DNA of 64,000 bases, taken from Candidatus Kaiserbacteria bacterium RIFCSPHIGHO2_01_FULL_58_22. GTDB taxonomy: Bacteria > Patescibacteriota > Minisyncoccia > Phycocordibacterales > UBA2100. A model generated the notes under the pieces. It was not told where the DNA came from and did not search any database. It saw nothing but the letters and a program-made list of their open reading frames with translations. Numbering within the stretch: position 1 is the stretch's first letter; each line of letters starts with the position of its first letter. The stretch is taken from contig MFLB01000034.1 in the NCBI GenBank assembly GCA_001781445.1, forward strand, positions 12,971-76,970, in the 5' to 3' direction. Positions 24,289 to 32,057 of the stretch are shown here, in pieces. The position numbers and the translations under genes are program-made.

Positions 24289-24570
24289 ATGAACTGGAGT
24301 AGTCCGGCAAATACGGCCTTGATCAAGGCTTTTCTGGCACTCAAGAGTGCGCGGGAGGCGCGCTCCTTTTTGCGCGACCTTCTCACCGAAACAGAGCTAG
24401 AAGAATTTGCAAAACGCCTCAAGACGGCGTCTCTGCTTGCCAAGAAAGTCCCGTACTCGACGATCGAGGCGGAGACCGGACTTAGTTCGACGACAATCGC
24501 GCGCGTCGCTCATTGGCTCCATCGCGGCATGGGTGGGTATCGCTTGGTGCTTAAGCGTCTTAAACAGTAA
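24289..24570 (+). CDS. YerC/YecD (TrpR-superfamily) regulator, likely HisR
   Basis: A 93-aa helical DNA-binding protein of the TrpR-like YerC/YecD family: LRDLLTETELEEFAKRL, then the helix-turn-helix VPYSTIEAETGLSSTTIARVAHWL. In Firmicutes, YerC-type proteins are predicted (as HisR) to repress histidine biosynthesis genes. Here it is the first gene before hisG, which strongly suggests the same role and autoregulation through the inverted repeat at its own promoter. Free histidine as corepressor is inference. Confidence 0.85.
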   Translation: MNWSSPANTALIKAFLALKSAREARSFLRDLLTETELEEFAKRLKTASLLAKKVPYSTIEAETGLSSTTIARVAHWLHRGMGGYRLVLKRLKQ

Positions 24571-24625
24571 AAAATACATAACACCAGCGAACCCGCCTCC
24601 AAGGGGTGGTTTTCTCAAAACAATT

Positions 24626-25249
24626 ATGATGCATCTCATATACAACCAAGAACGACTGCGCATCGCGGTGCAAAAGAAGGGCAGGCTCCACGAAGCGAGC
24701 ATGAAATACCTCTCTTCGCGCGGACTCTCGTTCCCACAAAACGGCAAATCGCTCATTCAGTCATCCGAGGATTCCGATGTCGATGTTCTCTACTTGCGGG
24801 ACGATGACATCCCGGAATATGTCATGCGAGGTGTTGCAGATCTCGGTATCGTCGGGGAAAATGTACTCGCCGAACGGGATAAGCAACTCTCCATCGTCGC
24901 GAAACTGGGCTTCGGAGAATGCAAACTCATAATCGCGGTGCCGAAGAATTCGAGGATGAAGGTTCCGGCGGACCTGCGGGGCAAACGCATTGCAACGTCA
25001 TACCCAAACTTGCTCAGCGCTTTCCTCAAGAAAGAAGGCGTTGAAGCCGAAATCGTGTCTATTTCCGGTTCGGCGGAAATTACGGTCGAACTCGATCTTG
25101 CCGACGCGGTCTGCGACATCACGCAGACGGGCGCTACGCTCGCGGCGCACGAGCTTGTGCCAATCGTTACCATAATGGAATCTCAAGCGGTACTCATCGA
25201 AAGTGCCGGGAAGAGCATGCGGAAACAGGATTTTTTAAAAGGGTTATGA
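24626..25249 (+). CDS. hisG: ATP phosphoribosyltransferase, short form
   Basis: First and committing step of histidine synthesis, joining ATP and PRPP. At 207 aa it is the short HisG form: RLRIAVQKKGRLHEAS at the start, the PRPP loop region ISGSAEITVELDLADAVCDIT, and no C-terminal regulatory domain. Short HisG usually needs HisZ, which is not in this operon. Start is ATG 24626 or 24629. It overlaps hisD by 4 nt. Confidence 0.93.
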   Translation: MMHLIYNQERLRIAVQKKGRLHEASMKYLSSRGLSFPQNGKSLIQSSEDSDVDVLYLRDDDIPEYVMRGVADLGIVGENVLAERDKQLSIVAKLGFGECKLIIAVPKNSRMKVPADLRGKRIATSYPNLLSAFLKKEGVEAEIVSISGSAEITVELDLADAVCDITQTGATLAAHELVPIVTIMESQAVLIESAGKSMRKQDFLKGL

Positions 25250-26529
25250 AAACACTCTCAACCAAAAAAGAATCCATCACTGCGCTCATAAAGCGCCTCC
25301 GGCGCGCGCGAAGCAAACGGAGCGACGTGGAAGATTCGGTACGGCGAATTGTCGATGACGTGCGGCGAAGAGGCGATCGCGCGCTTATCGATCTTACGAA
25401 GAAATTCGATGGCGTCGCTCTGAAGCGCTTGCGGGTGTCTGAAGCGGAAATACGCACGGCGTACCGCATTGAATCGAGAGACGTTGTCCGAGCGCTCAAG
25501 AGCGCCCGCGCCGCCATTGCAAAATTCCACGCGCAAAACGTGAAAAGGGAGAAAGCGGTCGAAACGCAGAAAGGCGTGCGGGTATGGCGCGAATTCCGGC
25601 CCATCGAGAACGTCGGCCTCTATGTGCCGGGAGGCAAGGCCGCGTATCCGTCTACCGTTTTGATGCTTGGCGTTCCGGCGAAACTGGCTGGATGCAAAGA
25701 GGTGGTGCTCTGCGTCCCGCCGGATAGGAGTGGCAAAGTCCCGAGTGCGGTGCTCGTGGCGGCAGATCTGTGCGGCATCTCGAAGATTTTCAAAGTGGGC
25801 GGCGCGCAGGCAATCGCGGCCCTTGCATACGGCACGAAGACCATCCCGAAAGTTTCAAAGATATTCGGGCCGGGGAACCAGTACGTGACGACTGCCAAGA
25901 TGCAAGTCTTCGGAGAAGTCGACATCGACATGCCCGCCGGGCCCTCGGAGGTACTCGTGCTCGCGGATGCGAGCGCGAATCCCGCATGGGTCGCCGCAGA
26001 CCTACTCTCCCAGCTCGAACACGGGGAAGATTCGCAAGCCATTCTCGTCACCCCTGATGCGAAGTTTGCCGCAGACGTCGTGAAGAACGTCAATGAGCAG
26101 GTCAAAACGCTGAGCCGCGGAGCGATCATCGGGAAATCCCTCAAGCGGAGCTTTGCCGTTGTCGTGAAATCGATTGACGAAGCGTGCCGCTTTATCAATG
26201 AGTATGCGCCGGAGCACTTGGAAATCGTGCTCAAAAAGAATGAAGCAAAGGTTCTGAAGAAAATCGAGAATGCCGGCTCCATCTTCCTTGGCCCGTACGC
26301 GTCCGAACCGTTGGGTGATTACGCAACAGGCGCGAACCACACGTTGCCGACATCGGGATTCGCGAAGATGTTTTCAGCCCTCTCGGTCGAATCATTTGGC
26401 AAGAAGATGCAAATACAGCGCGTCTCAAAGCGCGGGATCGCGAATCTCCGCAAAACAGTCGAAACGCTGGCAGATCGGGAGGGCCTTGATGCTCACAAGA
26501 GGGCTGTCGGTATCCGCTTCAAAAAATAA
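25246..26529 (+). CDS. hisD: Histidinol dehydrogenase
   Basis: Catalyses the last two oxidations from histidinol to histidine. The 427-aa protein has the zinc/substrate residues in SQLEHGEDSQAILVT and EYAPEHLEIV, the GPGNQYVTTAK loop, and the C-terminal LPTSGFAKMFSALSVESF segment. Start ATG overlaps the hisG stop by 4 nt. Length and motif set are ordinary for the family. Confidence 0.96.
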   Translation: MKTLSTKKESITALIKRLRRARSKRSDVEDSVRRIVDDVRRRGDRALIDLTKKFDGVALKRLRVSEAEIRTAYRIESRDVVRALKSARAAIAKFHAQNVKREKAVETQKGVRVWREFRPIENVGLYVPGGKAAYPSTVLMLGVPAKLAGCKEVVLCVPPDRSGKVPSAVLVAADLCGISKIFKVGGAQAIAALAYGTKTIPKVSKIFGPGNQYVTTAKMQVFGEVDIDMPAGPSEVLVLADASANPAWVAADLLSQLEHGEDSQAILVTPDAKFAADVVKNVNEQVKTLSRGAIIGKSLKRSFAVVVKSIDEACRFINEYAPEHLEIVLKKNEAKVLKKIENAGSIFLGPYASEPLGDYATGANHTLPTSGFAKMFSALSVESFGKKMQIQRVSKRGIANLRKTVETLADREGLDAHKRAVGIRFKK

Positions 26530-26530
26530 T

Positions 26531-27568
26531 ATGATCGATAACCTCGTCAGGAAAAATGTAAAAAACCTGAAGCCGTATGCCTCGGCGCGCTCTCTTTACC
26601 AGGAGGGGGTCTTCTTCGATGCCAATGAAAACGCGCTCGGAAGCACTGTTACGGTCCCGGATGTTCCGGACCTGAACCGCTATCCCGATCCGAAATCCGC
26701 CGATCTGCGGAAAGCCATCGCGGCATACGTTGGAGTCGATCCGGCGCAGGTGTTCGTGGGGAACGGCTCCGACGAGGCAATCGATCTTCTCATCCGCGTG
26801 TTTGTCGAGCCGAATGAAGCCGTCATAATCGTTGAGCCGACATATGGCATGTACAAGGTAGCGGCCGAGACAGCAGGGGTGGAAATACGTCCGTGGCCTC
26901 TCACCGGTTCCTTCCAGCTCGACCTCTCATCTCTCGGTACTGTCTCCGCGGGGGCAAAACTCATCTTTTCCTGCTCGCCCAACAATCCGACAGGAAATCT
27001 GCTCCCCATCGAGGATGTGCGGGGGCTCTGCTCGAAATTCAAGGGCATTGTCGTCCTTGATGAAGCATACATAGAATTTGCCTCTCAGCCTTCATTGGCG
27101 GAAAAAGTCCGTGAGATTGAAAATCTCGTCGTACTTCGGACGTTCTCCAAGGCGTGGGGGCTGGCGGGGATTCGCGTCGGCTATGCGATCGCACATCCGA
27201 AGGTAATAGGGTATATGGACAGAATAAAGGCGCCTTACAACCTCGGCCGCGTGAGCGCCGCGCTTGCGCAGAGGGCGCTCAAGAATAAAGATGATATGCT
27301 TCGCATGCGGGAGCGCATCCTCGCCGAGCGCTTGCGCGTCGCGAGGGAGCTCAAGGAGGTGAATTTCAACGTATTCGAAAGCGAGGCGAATTTTCTCTTG
27401 GTGCAGTATCCCGGTATGTCAAAAATCGCAACAATACTCGCCGAAGAATACGGGCTCATTATCCGGGATTTTAGCGGGAGGGAACGGCTCGAAGATTGCG
27501 CGCGCATCACCATCGGGACGCCGGAGCAAAACGACCGATTAGTAGAGACTCTAAAGAAGATCGTATGA
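26531..27568 (+). CDS. hisC: Histidinol-phosphate aminotransferase
   Basis: PLP enzyme converting imidazole-acetol phosphate to histidinol phosphate. The 345-aa protein shows DANENALGS, SPNNPTGN, VVLDEAYIEF and the PLP-Lys motif FSKAWGLAGIRVGY. It starts 1 nt after the hisD stop and overlaps hisB by 4 nt. An in-frame start further upstream at 26270 lies inside hisD and is rejected. Confidence 0.96.
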   Translation: MIDNLVRKNVKNLKPYASARSLYQEGVFFDANENALGSTVTVPDVPDLNRYPDPKSADLRKAIAAYVGVDPAQVFVGNGSDEAIDLLIRVFVEPNEAVIIVEPTYGMYKVAAETAGVEIRPWPLTGSFQLDLSSLGTVSAGAKLIFSCSPNNPTGNLLPIEDVRGLCSKFKGIVVLDEAYIEFASQPSLAEKVREIENLVVLRTFSKAWGLAGIRVGYAIAHPKVIGYMDRIKAPYNLGRVSAALAQRALKNKDDMLRMRERILAERLRVARELKEVNFNVFESEANFLLVQYPGMSKIATILAEEYGLIIRDFSGRERLEDCARITIGTPEQNDRLVETLKKIV

Positions 27569-28632
27569 AAAAGCAACAGAAGAAATCTCCGATGAAAGTC
27601 GCGTTTCTCGATCGCGATGGCACTCTCATTTTCGAGCCGCCGGTGACTGAACAAGTGAACGGACCCGAGCAGTTGCGCATTTTGCCGGGTGTTGTCGAGG
27701 GGCTGAAAAAGCTCATCGCCGAAGGGTTTGCGTTGGTTATGGTTACGAATCAGGACGGACTTGGTAGCCGTTCATATCCCCAGAAGAATTTCGACGCGGT
27801 TCAGGGCGCGCTGTTCAAGCGCTTGAAAAAAGAGGGGGTTCAGTTTTATCGGATTTTCATTTGTCCGCACTTCCCGAAGGAAAAGTGTGCATGCCGCAAG
27901 CCGAAAGTCGGCCTCCTGAAGGGTTTTCTCAAGAAAGCATCCGTTGATCGCGGAGCATCTATAGTCGTGGGAGATCACGATTCGGACGAAGAATTCGCAA
28001 AAAATATCGGCATTCGATTCTACCGAATGGAAACGAATGGCGCGTTTCCGCGCTTTGCGTCTCTCAAGCGAGAGACGAAAGAAACCGCCATTTTGGCAGA
28101 GTGTAATCTCGACGGCACCGGCGCTTTCAGCATCAGTACGGGGTTACGTTTTTTCGACCACATGCTAGAGCAATTTTCGAAGCACTCCCTCATAGACCTT
28201 CGAATCAAGGCGAAGGGGGATTTGGATATAGACGACCACCACACGATCGAAGACGTCGGTCTCGCTCTCGGGGAAACGCTGAAGAATGCCCTCGGCGAGC
28301 GCCGCGGCATCAAGCGGTACGGCTTTCTCCTGCCCATGGACGACGTGCTCGTGGAGTGCGCCGTCGATCTCGGCGGGCGCCCGTATTTGGCGTTTAATGC
28401 GTCGTTCAAGCGCGAGAAGGTCGGCGATCTTCCGACCGAGATGGTAGAGCACTTCTTCCGGTCGGTAGCCGAAACCTTGAAAGCGAACATCCACATCAAT
28501 GTGAAATACGGCACGAATGAGCACCACAAGATTGAAGCGATCTTCAAGGCGTTCGCTAAGGCAATGAAGGATGCCGTTGCCTTGGATCCTCGCCGGAAGA
28601 ATGAACTTCCCACGACCAAGGGGGTTCTATGA
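27565..28632 (+). CDS. hisB: Bifunctional histidinol-phosphatase / imidazoleglycerol-phosphate dehydratase
   Basis: A 355-aa two-domain enzyme. The N-terminal HAD phosphatase has FLDRDGTLI, MVTNQDGLG and GDHDSDEEFAK, with a zinc-binding CPHFPKEKCACRKP loop. From about residue 165, the dehydratase shows RFFDHMLEQFSKHS, DDHHTIEDVG and the late YGTNEHHKIEAIFKA. This HisNB fusion is typical of enterobacteria, campylobacters and some Bacteroidetes, and is unexpected in CPR. It overlaps both neighbours by 4 nt (ATGA). Confidence 0.96.
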   Translation: MKKQQKKSPMKVAFLDRDGTLIFEPPVTEQVNGPEQLRILPGVVEGLKKLIAEGFALVMVTNQDGLGSRSYPQKNFDAVQGALFKRLKKEGVQFYRIFICPHFPKEKCACRKPKVGLLKGFLKKASVDRGASIVVGDHDSDEEFAKNIGIRFYRMETNGAFPRFASLKRETKETAILAECNLDGTGAFSISTGLRFFDHMLEQFSKHSLIDLRIKAKGDLDIDDHHTIEDVGLALGETLKNALGERRGIKRYGFLLPMDDVLVECAVDLGGRPYLAFNASFKREKVGDLPTEMVEHFFRSVAETLKANIHINVKYGTNEHHKIEAIFKAFAKAMKDAVALDPRRKNELPTTKGVL

Positions 28633-29219
28633 ACATCTCGGTCATAGACTATGGGGCGAGCAATTTGCAGAGCGTCGGCAATGCGCTCGAGAAGTTGGGA
28701 GTATCGTTCGACGTCATCACGACGCCGGAAGGATTGAAAGGCACCGACAAGGTCATTCTGCCCGGCGTGGGCGCCGCCGGAAGCGCGATGCAAGCGCTCA
28801 TGGCGCGCGGATTTGCCGCCGCCTTGCCGAATCTCACGGTCCCCATACTCGGAGTGTGTCTTGGTCTGCAGCTTTTCGCACGCATGAGTGAGGAGGACAA
28901 TACGACATGCCTCGGCATTCTCCCGGGCGATGTGAAGCGTCTTCGCACCGAGCTAAAAGTGCCGCACATGGGATGGAATCGCGTTCGCTTGCTCAAGGAT
29001 TCACCGCTCACAAAAGGAATTCCAGATGGCAGTTTCTTCTATTTCGTAAACTCCTACTATCTACCTGTCGGCGAATTCACAACGGGAGAAACGATATACG
29101 ATGTGCCACTTACCGCGATAGCGCAAAGGGGAAATTTCTACGGCACGCAGTTCCACCCCGAAAAATCGGCGGAGTGGGGCATGAAGATACTCGATAACTT
29201 CTGCCGCCTATCCCGGTAG
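28629..29219 (+). CDS. hisH: Imidazole glycerol phosphate synthase, glutaminase subunit
   Basis: Releases ammonia from glutamine for HisF. The 196-aa class-I amidotransferase has the nucleophile in ILGVCLGLQLF and the His/Glu pair in TQFHPEKSAEWG. The GVGAAGSAM oxyanion strand region is also present. It overlaps hisB by 4 nt. Its partner HisF is the second half of the fused protein that starts 140 nt downstream. Confidence 0.96.
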   Translation: MNISVIDYGASNLQSVGNALEKLGVSFDVITTPEGLKGTDKVILPGVGAAGSAMQALMARGFAAALPNLTVPILGVCLGLQLFARMSEEDNTTCLGILPGDVKRLRTELKVPHMGWNRVRLLKDSPLTKGIPDGSFFYFVNSYYLPVGEFTTGETIYDVPLTAIAQRGNFYGTQFHPEKSAEWGMKILDNFCRLSR

Positions 29220-29301
29220 TGAAATGTGCCTTAGGCTTACACAAATCTATGGAAACAAATAACGAATGTATCCAAAGTGCAACACGCGAGAGTTCATGGT
29301 T

Positions 29302-29334
29302 CACGCCGCGCCAAGACGGCGTGCCGCTTGGCGC
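29302..29334 (+). promoter_or_regulatory. Mutually exclusive hairpins before the hisA-hisF fusion
   Basis: Stem A pairs 29302-29308 with 29317-29323 (7 bp). Stem B pairs 29308-29315 with 29327-29334 (8 bp). They share bases and cannot form together. The gap after hisH is the only long one in the operon, so an attenuator or translation switch is possible; no T-run follows. Confidence 0.45.
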
Positions 29335-29358
29335 AAAGGCACATTCTACCAACCGGGT

Positions 29359-30831
29359 ATGCTGATAATTCCGGCAATAGACATCCTCGACGGGAAATGC
29401 GTGCGGCTTACGCGCGGCGAATACGTTACGCAAAAGATATACGGCGATCCGCTGAAGTTCGCGAAACAGCTCGAAAGCGACGGCGCGCGCATGCTCCACG
29501 TCGTTGATCTCAACGGCGCGCGCGACGGCGCGCCCGCGAACCGCGAGCTCATCATGCGGATATGCTCGGCGGTTTCCATTCCCGTCGAGGTCGGGGGAGG
29601 CATACGAAAAGCGGAGACGGCGCGGGCGTATCTCGCCGCGGAAGCGGCGCGCGTCGTAACAGGCACGAGGGCCATGGACGACATGGACTTCGTCGGTGAG
29701 CTCATACGCGAGTTCGGCGCTTCACGCATCGTCGTCGCGCTGGAAATAAAGGGCGGGAAGGTCGCCGTCAAGGGATGGCAGTCCACGGTGCACAAGGACT
29801 ATCGCGAGCTCGCGCGCGAGCTCAAGGCCCGCGGCGTTACCGAGCTCCTCTTTACCGACGTCGAGCGGGACGGCACGCTGACGGAGCCCAACTTCGAAGT
29901 GGTGCGGGAACTCGCCGCTCTCGGGTTCAACGTCATCGCCTCGGGGGGCGTTTCGGACGTGCAAGCGATACGAAAACTTCGGGAGCTCGGCGCCGCAAGC
30001 GCGATAATCGGCAAAGCGCTCTACGAGGAGAAGATGACGCTCGGAGAGGCCGAGGAAGCCGCGCGGCCGCTTTCCGGATTGGCGAAGCGCATCGTTCCGT
30101 GTCTCGACGTCAAGGACGGGAAGGTGGTGAAGGGAATTTCGTTCGAGAATCTTCAAATCGTTGGCGATCCGGCGGCGCTCGGCAAGAAATATTCCGCGGA
30201 AGGAGCCGATGAACTCGTTTTTCTCGATATCTCCGCATCGAAGGAAGGAAGGGAAACGATGTTCAGCGTTGTCGAGCAGGTTGCGAAGGAAGTCTTCATT
30301 CCTTTCACCGTCGGCGGCGGCATCTCGAGCGTGGAGCAGATGCGGCGGCTTCTCCACCTCGGAGCCGAAAAGGTTTCAATCAATACAGCGGCCGTCAAAG
30401 ACCCTTCTCTCATCACGGCAGGTTCGAAGGCTTTCGGCTCACAAGCTATCGTCGTTGCAATAGACGCGAAGCGCGTAGGAACAGGATGGAAAGTGTTTTT
30501 GAGAGGCGGCTCTGAAGAAACACAGCTCGACGCGATAGCGTGGGCGAAAGAAGCAGAAACACGAGGCGCAGGAGAAATACTGCTTACTTCGATGGACAAA
30601 GATGGGCAGAAATCCGGATACGATATCGAGCTTTTGCGACGAGTCTCGGAGGCAGTGCGCATTCCCGTCGTCGCTTCCGGCGGGGCCGGTTCGCTCGAAG
30701 ACCTGAAACGCGCGCTTACCGACGGCTCGGCCGATGCGGCGCTCGTCGCGAGCCTTTTCCACTACGGGGAGTATAGTATTACAGACGCCAAGGAATACCT
30801 CGCGAAAGAGGGTATTTCGATGCGCACATAA
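29359..30831 (+). CDS. hisAF: HisA-HisF fusion: ProFAR isomerase plus imidazole glycerol phosphate synthase
   Basis: One uninterrupted frame of 490 codons joins two paralogous (beta/alpha)8 barrels. Residues 1 to about 237 are His[18 protein letters not shown] with Asp8, VEVGGGIR, and TDVERDGTL. Residues about 241-490 are His[20 protein letters not shown] with its catalytic Asp, [20 protein letters not shown] with the second Asp, and [11 protein letters not shown]. In the HisA half the usual second catalytic Asp (ALD) is Glu at residue 129 (VVALEIKGG). A TTG at 30079, where HisF proteins normally begin, might allow internal initiation but lacks a ribosome site. Start ATG 29359 is set by the conserved MLIIPAID opening; a frame extension to 29266 is probably untranslated. 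Confidence 0.93.
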   Translation: MLIIPAIDILDGKCVRLTRGEYVTQKIYGDPLKFAKQLESDGARMLHVVDLNGARDGAPANRELIMRICSAVSIPVEVGGGIRKAETARAYLAAEAARVVTGTRAMDDMDFVGELIREFGASRIVVALEIKGGKVAVKGWQSTVHKDYRELARELKARGVTELLFTDVERDGTLTEPNFEVVRELAALGFNVIASGGVSDVQAIRKLRELGAASAIIGKALYEEKMTLGEAEEAARPLSGLAKRIVPCLDVKDGKVVKGISFENLQIVGDPAALGKKYSAEGADELVFLDISASKEGRETMFSVVEQVAKEVFIPFTVGGGISSVEQMRRLLHLGAEKVSINTAAVKDPSLITAGSKAFGSQAIVVAIDAKRVGTGWKVFLRGGSEETQLDAIAWAKEAETRGAGEILLTSMDKDGQKSGYDIELLRRVSEAVRIPVVASGGAGSLEDLKRALTDGSADAALVASLFHYGEYSITDAKEYLAKEGISMRT

Positions 30832-30834
30832 GAT

Positions 30835-31434
30835 ATGACAAAAAAACTCAACATTGATTGGAAGAAGGGAGGGGGTTTCGTGCCAGCCATTGTGCAAGAT
30901 GCCGAAACGCGGGCCGTCTTGATGCTCGGTTATATGAACAAAGCGGCGCTCACGAAGACACTCAAGACGAAGAAGGTTTGGTTTTGGAGCAGAAGCAAGA
31001 AGCGTCTCTGGATGAAAGGGGAGTTCAGCCGGAACATCCTGCAATTCACGGGTTATGAAATTGATTGCGACGGAGACGCGCTCCTCGTGAAAGCCCGACC
31101 CGCGGGGCCCACCTGCCACACGGGCGACTATTCCTGTTTCGGCGAGAAGAAGGCGAGAGATGTGTTCGCCGAACTTGCCGCCGTCATCGCGGAGCGCAAA
31201 AAGAAAATGCCCGTCGGCTCCTACACCACCTCGCTTTTCAAGGCAGGAGTGGGGAAAATAACGGCAAAAGTAAAGGAGGAAGCACTCGAGGTCGTTAAAG
31301 CCGCCAAAAAGGAAACCAAAAAACGCCTGACTGAAGAAACTGTCGACCTCGTCTACCACCTCCTCGTCCTTCTCGCGGAGAAGAACGTCTCGTTTTCCGA
31401 GATAGGCAAAGAAATCCGAAAGCGCCGCGCGTGA
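30835..31434 (+). CDS. hisIE: Phosphoribosyl-AMP cyclohydrolase / phosphoribosyl-ATP pyrophosphatase
   Basis: Second and third steps of the pathway on one 199-aa chain. HisI domain: VLMLGYMNKAAL, WFWSRSKK, DCDGDALLVKA and the zinc ligands in GPTCHTGDYSCF. HisE domain from about residue 120: SYTTSLFKAGVGKITAKVKEEALEVV and the EETVDLVYHLLVLL helix. It starts 3 nt after the fusion stop and is the last gene of the operon, as in enterobacteria. Confidence 0.95.
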   Translation: MTKKLNIDWKKGGGFVPAIVQDAETRAVLMLGYMNKAALTKTLKTKKVWFWSRSKKRLWMKGEFSRNILQFTGYEIDCDGDALLVKARPAGPTCHTGDYSCFGEKKARDVFAELAAVIAERKKKMPVGSYTTSLFKAGVGKITAKVKEEALEVVKAAKKETKKRLTEETVDLVYHLLVLLAEKNVSFSEIGKEIRKRRA

Positions 31435-31485
31435 TCCGGGAGCCGTTCACGAAAAGCACACGCGCATCGTGGACAATGAGCGCGT

Positions 31486-31608
31486 ATGCTCAAACTGCTT
31501 CTCGCCCTGTTCGTATTCTTTTTTCTGGTCGAGCTCGCAACCGCGATCCTCACGCTCCTCTCGCGACCGGACATCGGCGGAAGCCGGGAACAACCCATTG
31601 CGGGATAG
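31486..31608 (+). CDS. Small membrane protein, 40 aa
   Basis: ATG 31486 to TAG 31608. One strongly hydrophobic helix (KLLLALFVFFFLVELATAIL) and a short polar tail. GACAAT (31472-31477) ends 8 nt before the ATG, matching the start pattern of this genome. No family recognised; a coding call rests on the promoter, helix and clean frame. Confidence 0.4.
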   Translation: MLKLLLALFVFFFLVELATAILTLLSRPDIGGSREQPIAG

Positions 31609-31743
31609 GACCGCGCAAACGTTGTCCCCACCGTTCGCGATACGCGCTTGACGCGAAGGCGAGGGCGTATAGAATCAGGCGAATGAAATCCCGATCAATG
31701 TGTCGCCTCTGCTGTCTGCAGGCCCCTTTTGAGGTCGGGTGTT

Positions 31744-31800
31744 AAATTTTCTTTTTTTGAAAATTAGCGAACGGCCTCGAAGGGGGCCGTTCGCGCTTTT
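31744..31800 (+). terminator. Strong hairpin terminator
   Basis: GCGAACGGCC (31767-31776) pairs with GGCCGTTCGC (31785-31794), followed by GCTTTT. An AT-rich stem AATTTTC/GAAAATT lies just before it. It would stop transcripts from the histidine operon and the 40-aa gene. Confidence 0.85.
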
Positions 31801-31829
31801 ATCGCTTTCACCGATCCTAACACAAAACC

Positions 31830-31952
31830 ATGTACCACCTCGCCACGCTCTTCATCGCCGGACTCGTCATCGCGCTTATCGTTACCGCCCTCATCGCCTT
31901 CGCCACCTCGCCGCACGGCCTCGAGCCGAAAAAAGAAAAGCCGAAACCCTGA
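31830..31952 (+). CDS. Small membrane protein, 40 aa
   Basis: ATG 31830 to TGA 31952. One helix (TLFIAGLVIALIVTALIAF) and a Lys/Pro-rich tail ending KKEKPKP. It begins 30 nt after the strong terminator, so it has its own start signal. No family recognised. Confidence 0.4.
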   Translation: MYHLATLFIAGLVIALIVTALIAFATSPHGLEPKKEKPKP

Positions 31953-32055
31953 CAGTTCTTGTACATAAGAACGTGTCTGGAAACCTCTCCCACCGGGAGT
32001 CCAAACATGCTCCAGTGTCGTCACAGTTCTCGTACATATGTACAAGAACTGTCAT
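31951..32055. repeat. Three copies of an 18-nt motif, two direct and one inverted
   Basis: GACAGTTCTTGTACATA occurs at about 31951-31967, a variant CACAGTTCTCGTACATA at about 32022-32038, and the exact reverse complement at about 32037-32054. The last two form a near-perfect hairpin around GTACATATGTAC. The array lies between the 31830 gene and the end of cysS. Confidence 0.75.
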
Positions 32056-32057
32056 GG

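Noticed and set aside
29266..29358. 31-residue N-terminal extension of HisA
   Set aside because: HisA proteins start at [12 protein letters not shown] sequence, and the extension runs through two hairpins and is Arg/Trp-rich without homology.
30079..30831. Separate hisF gene starting at the internal TTG
   Set aside because: No ribosome-binding site, -10 box or stop codon separates it from hisA, so a fusion is the simpler reading; kept only as an alternative.
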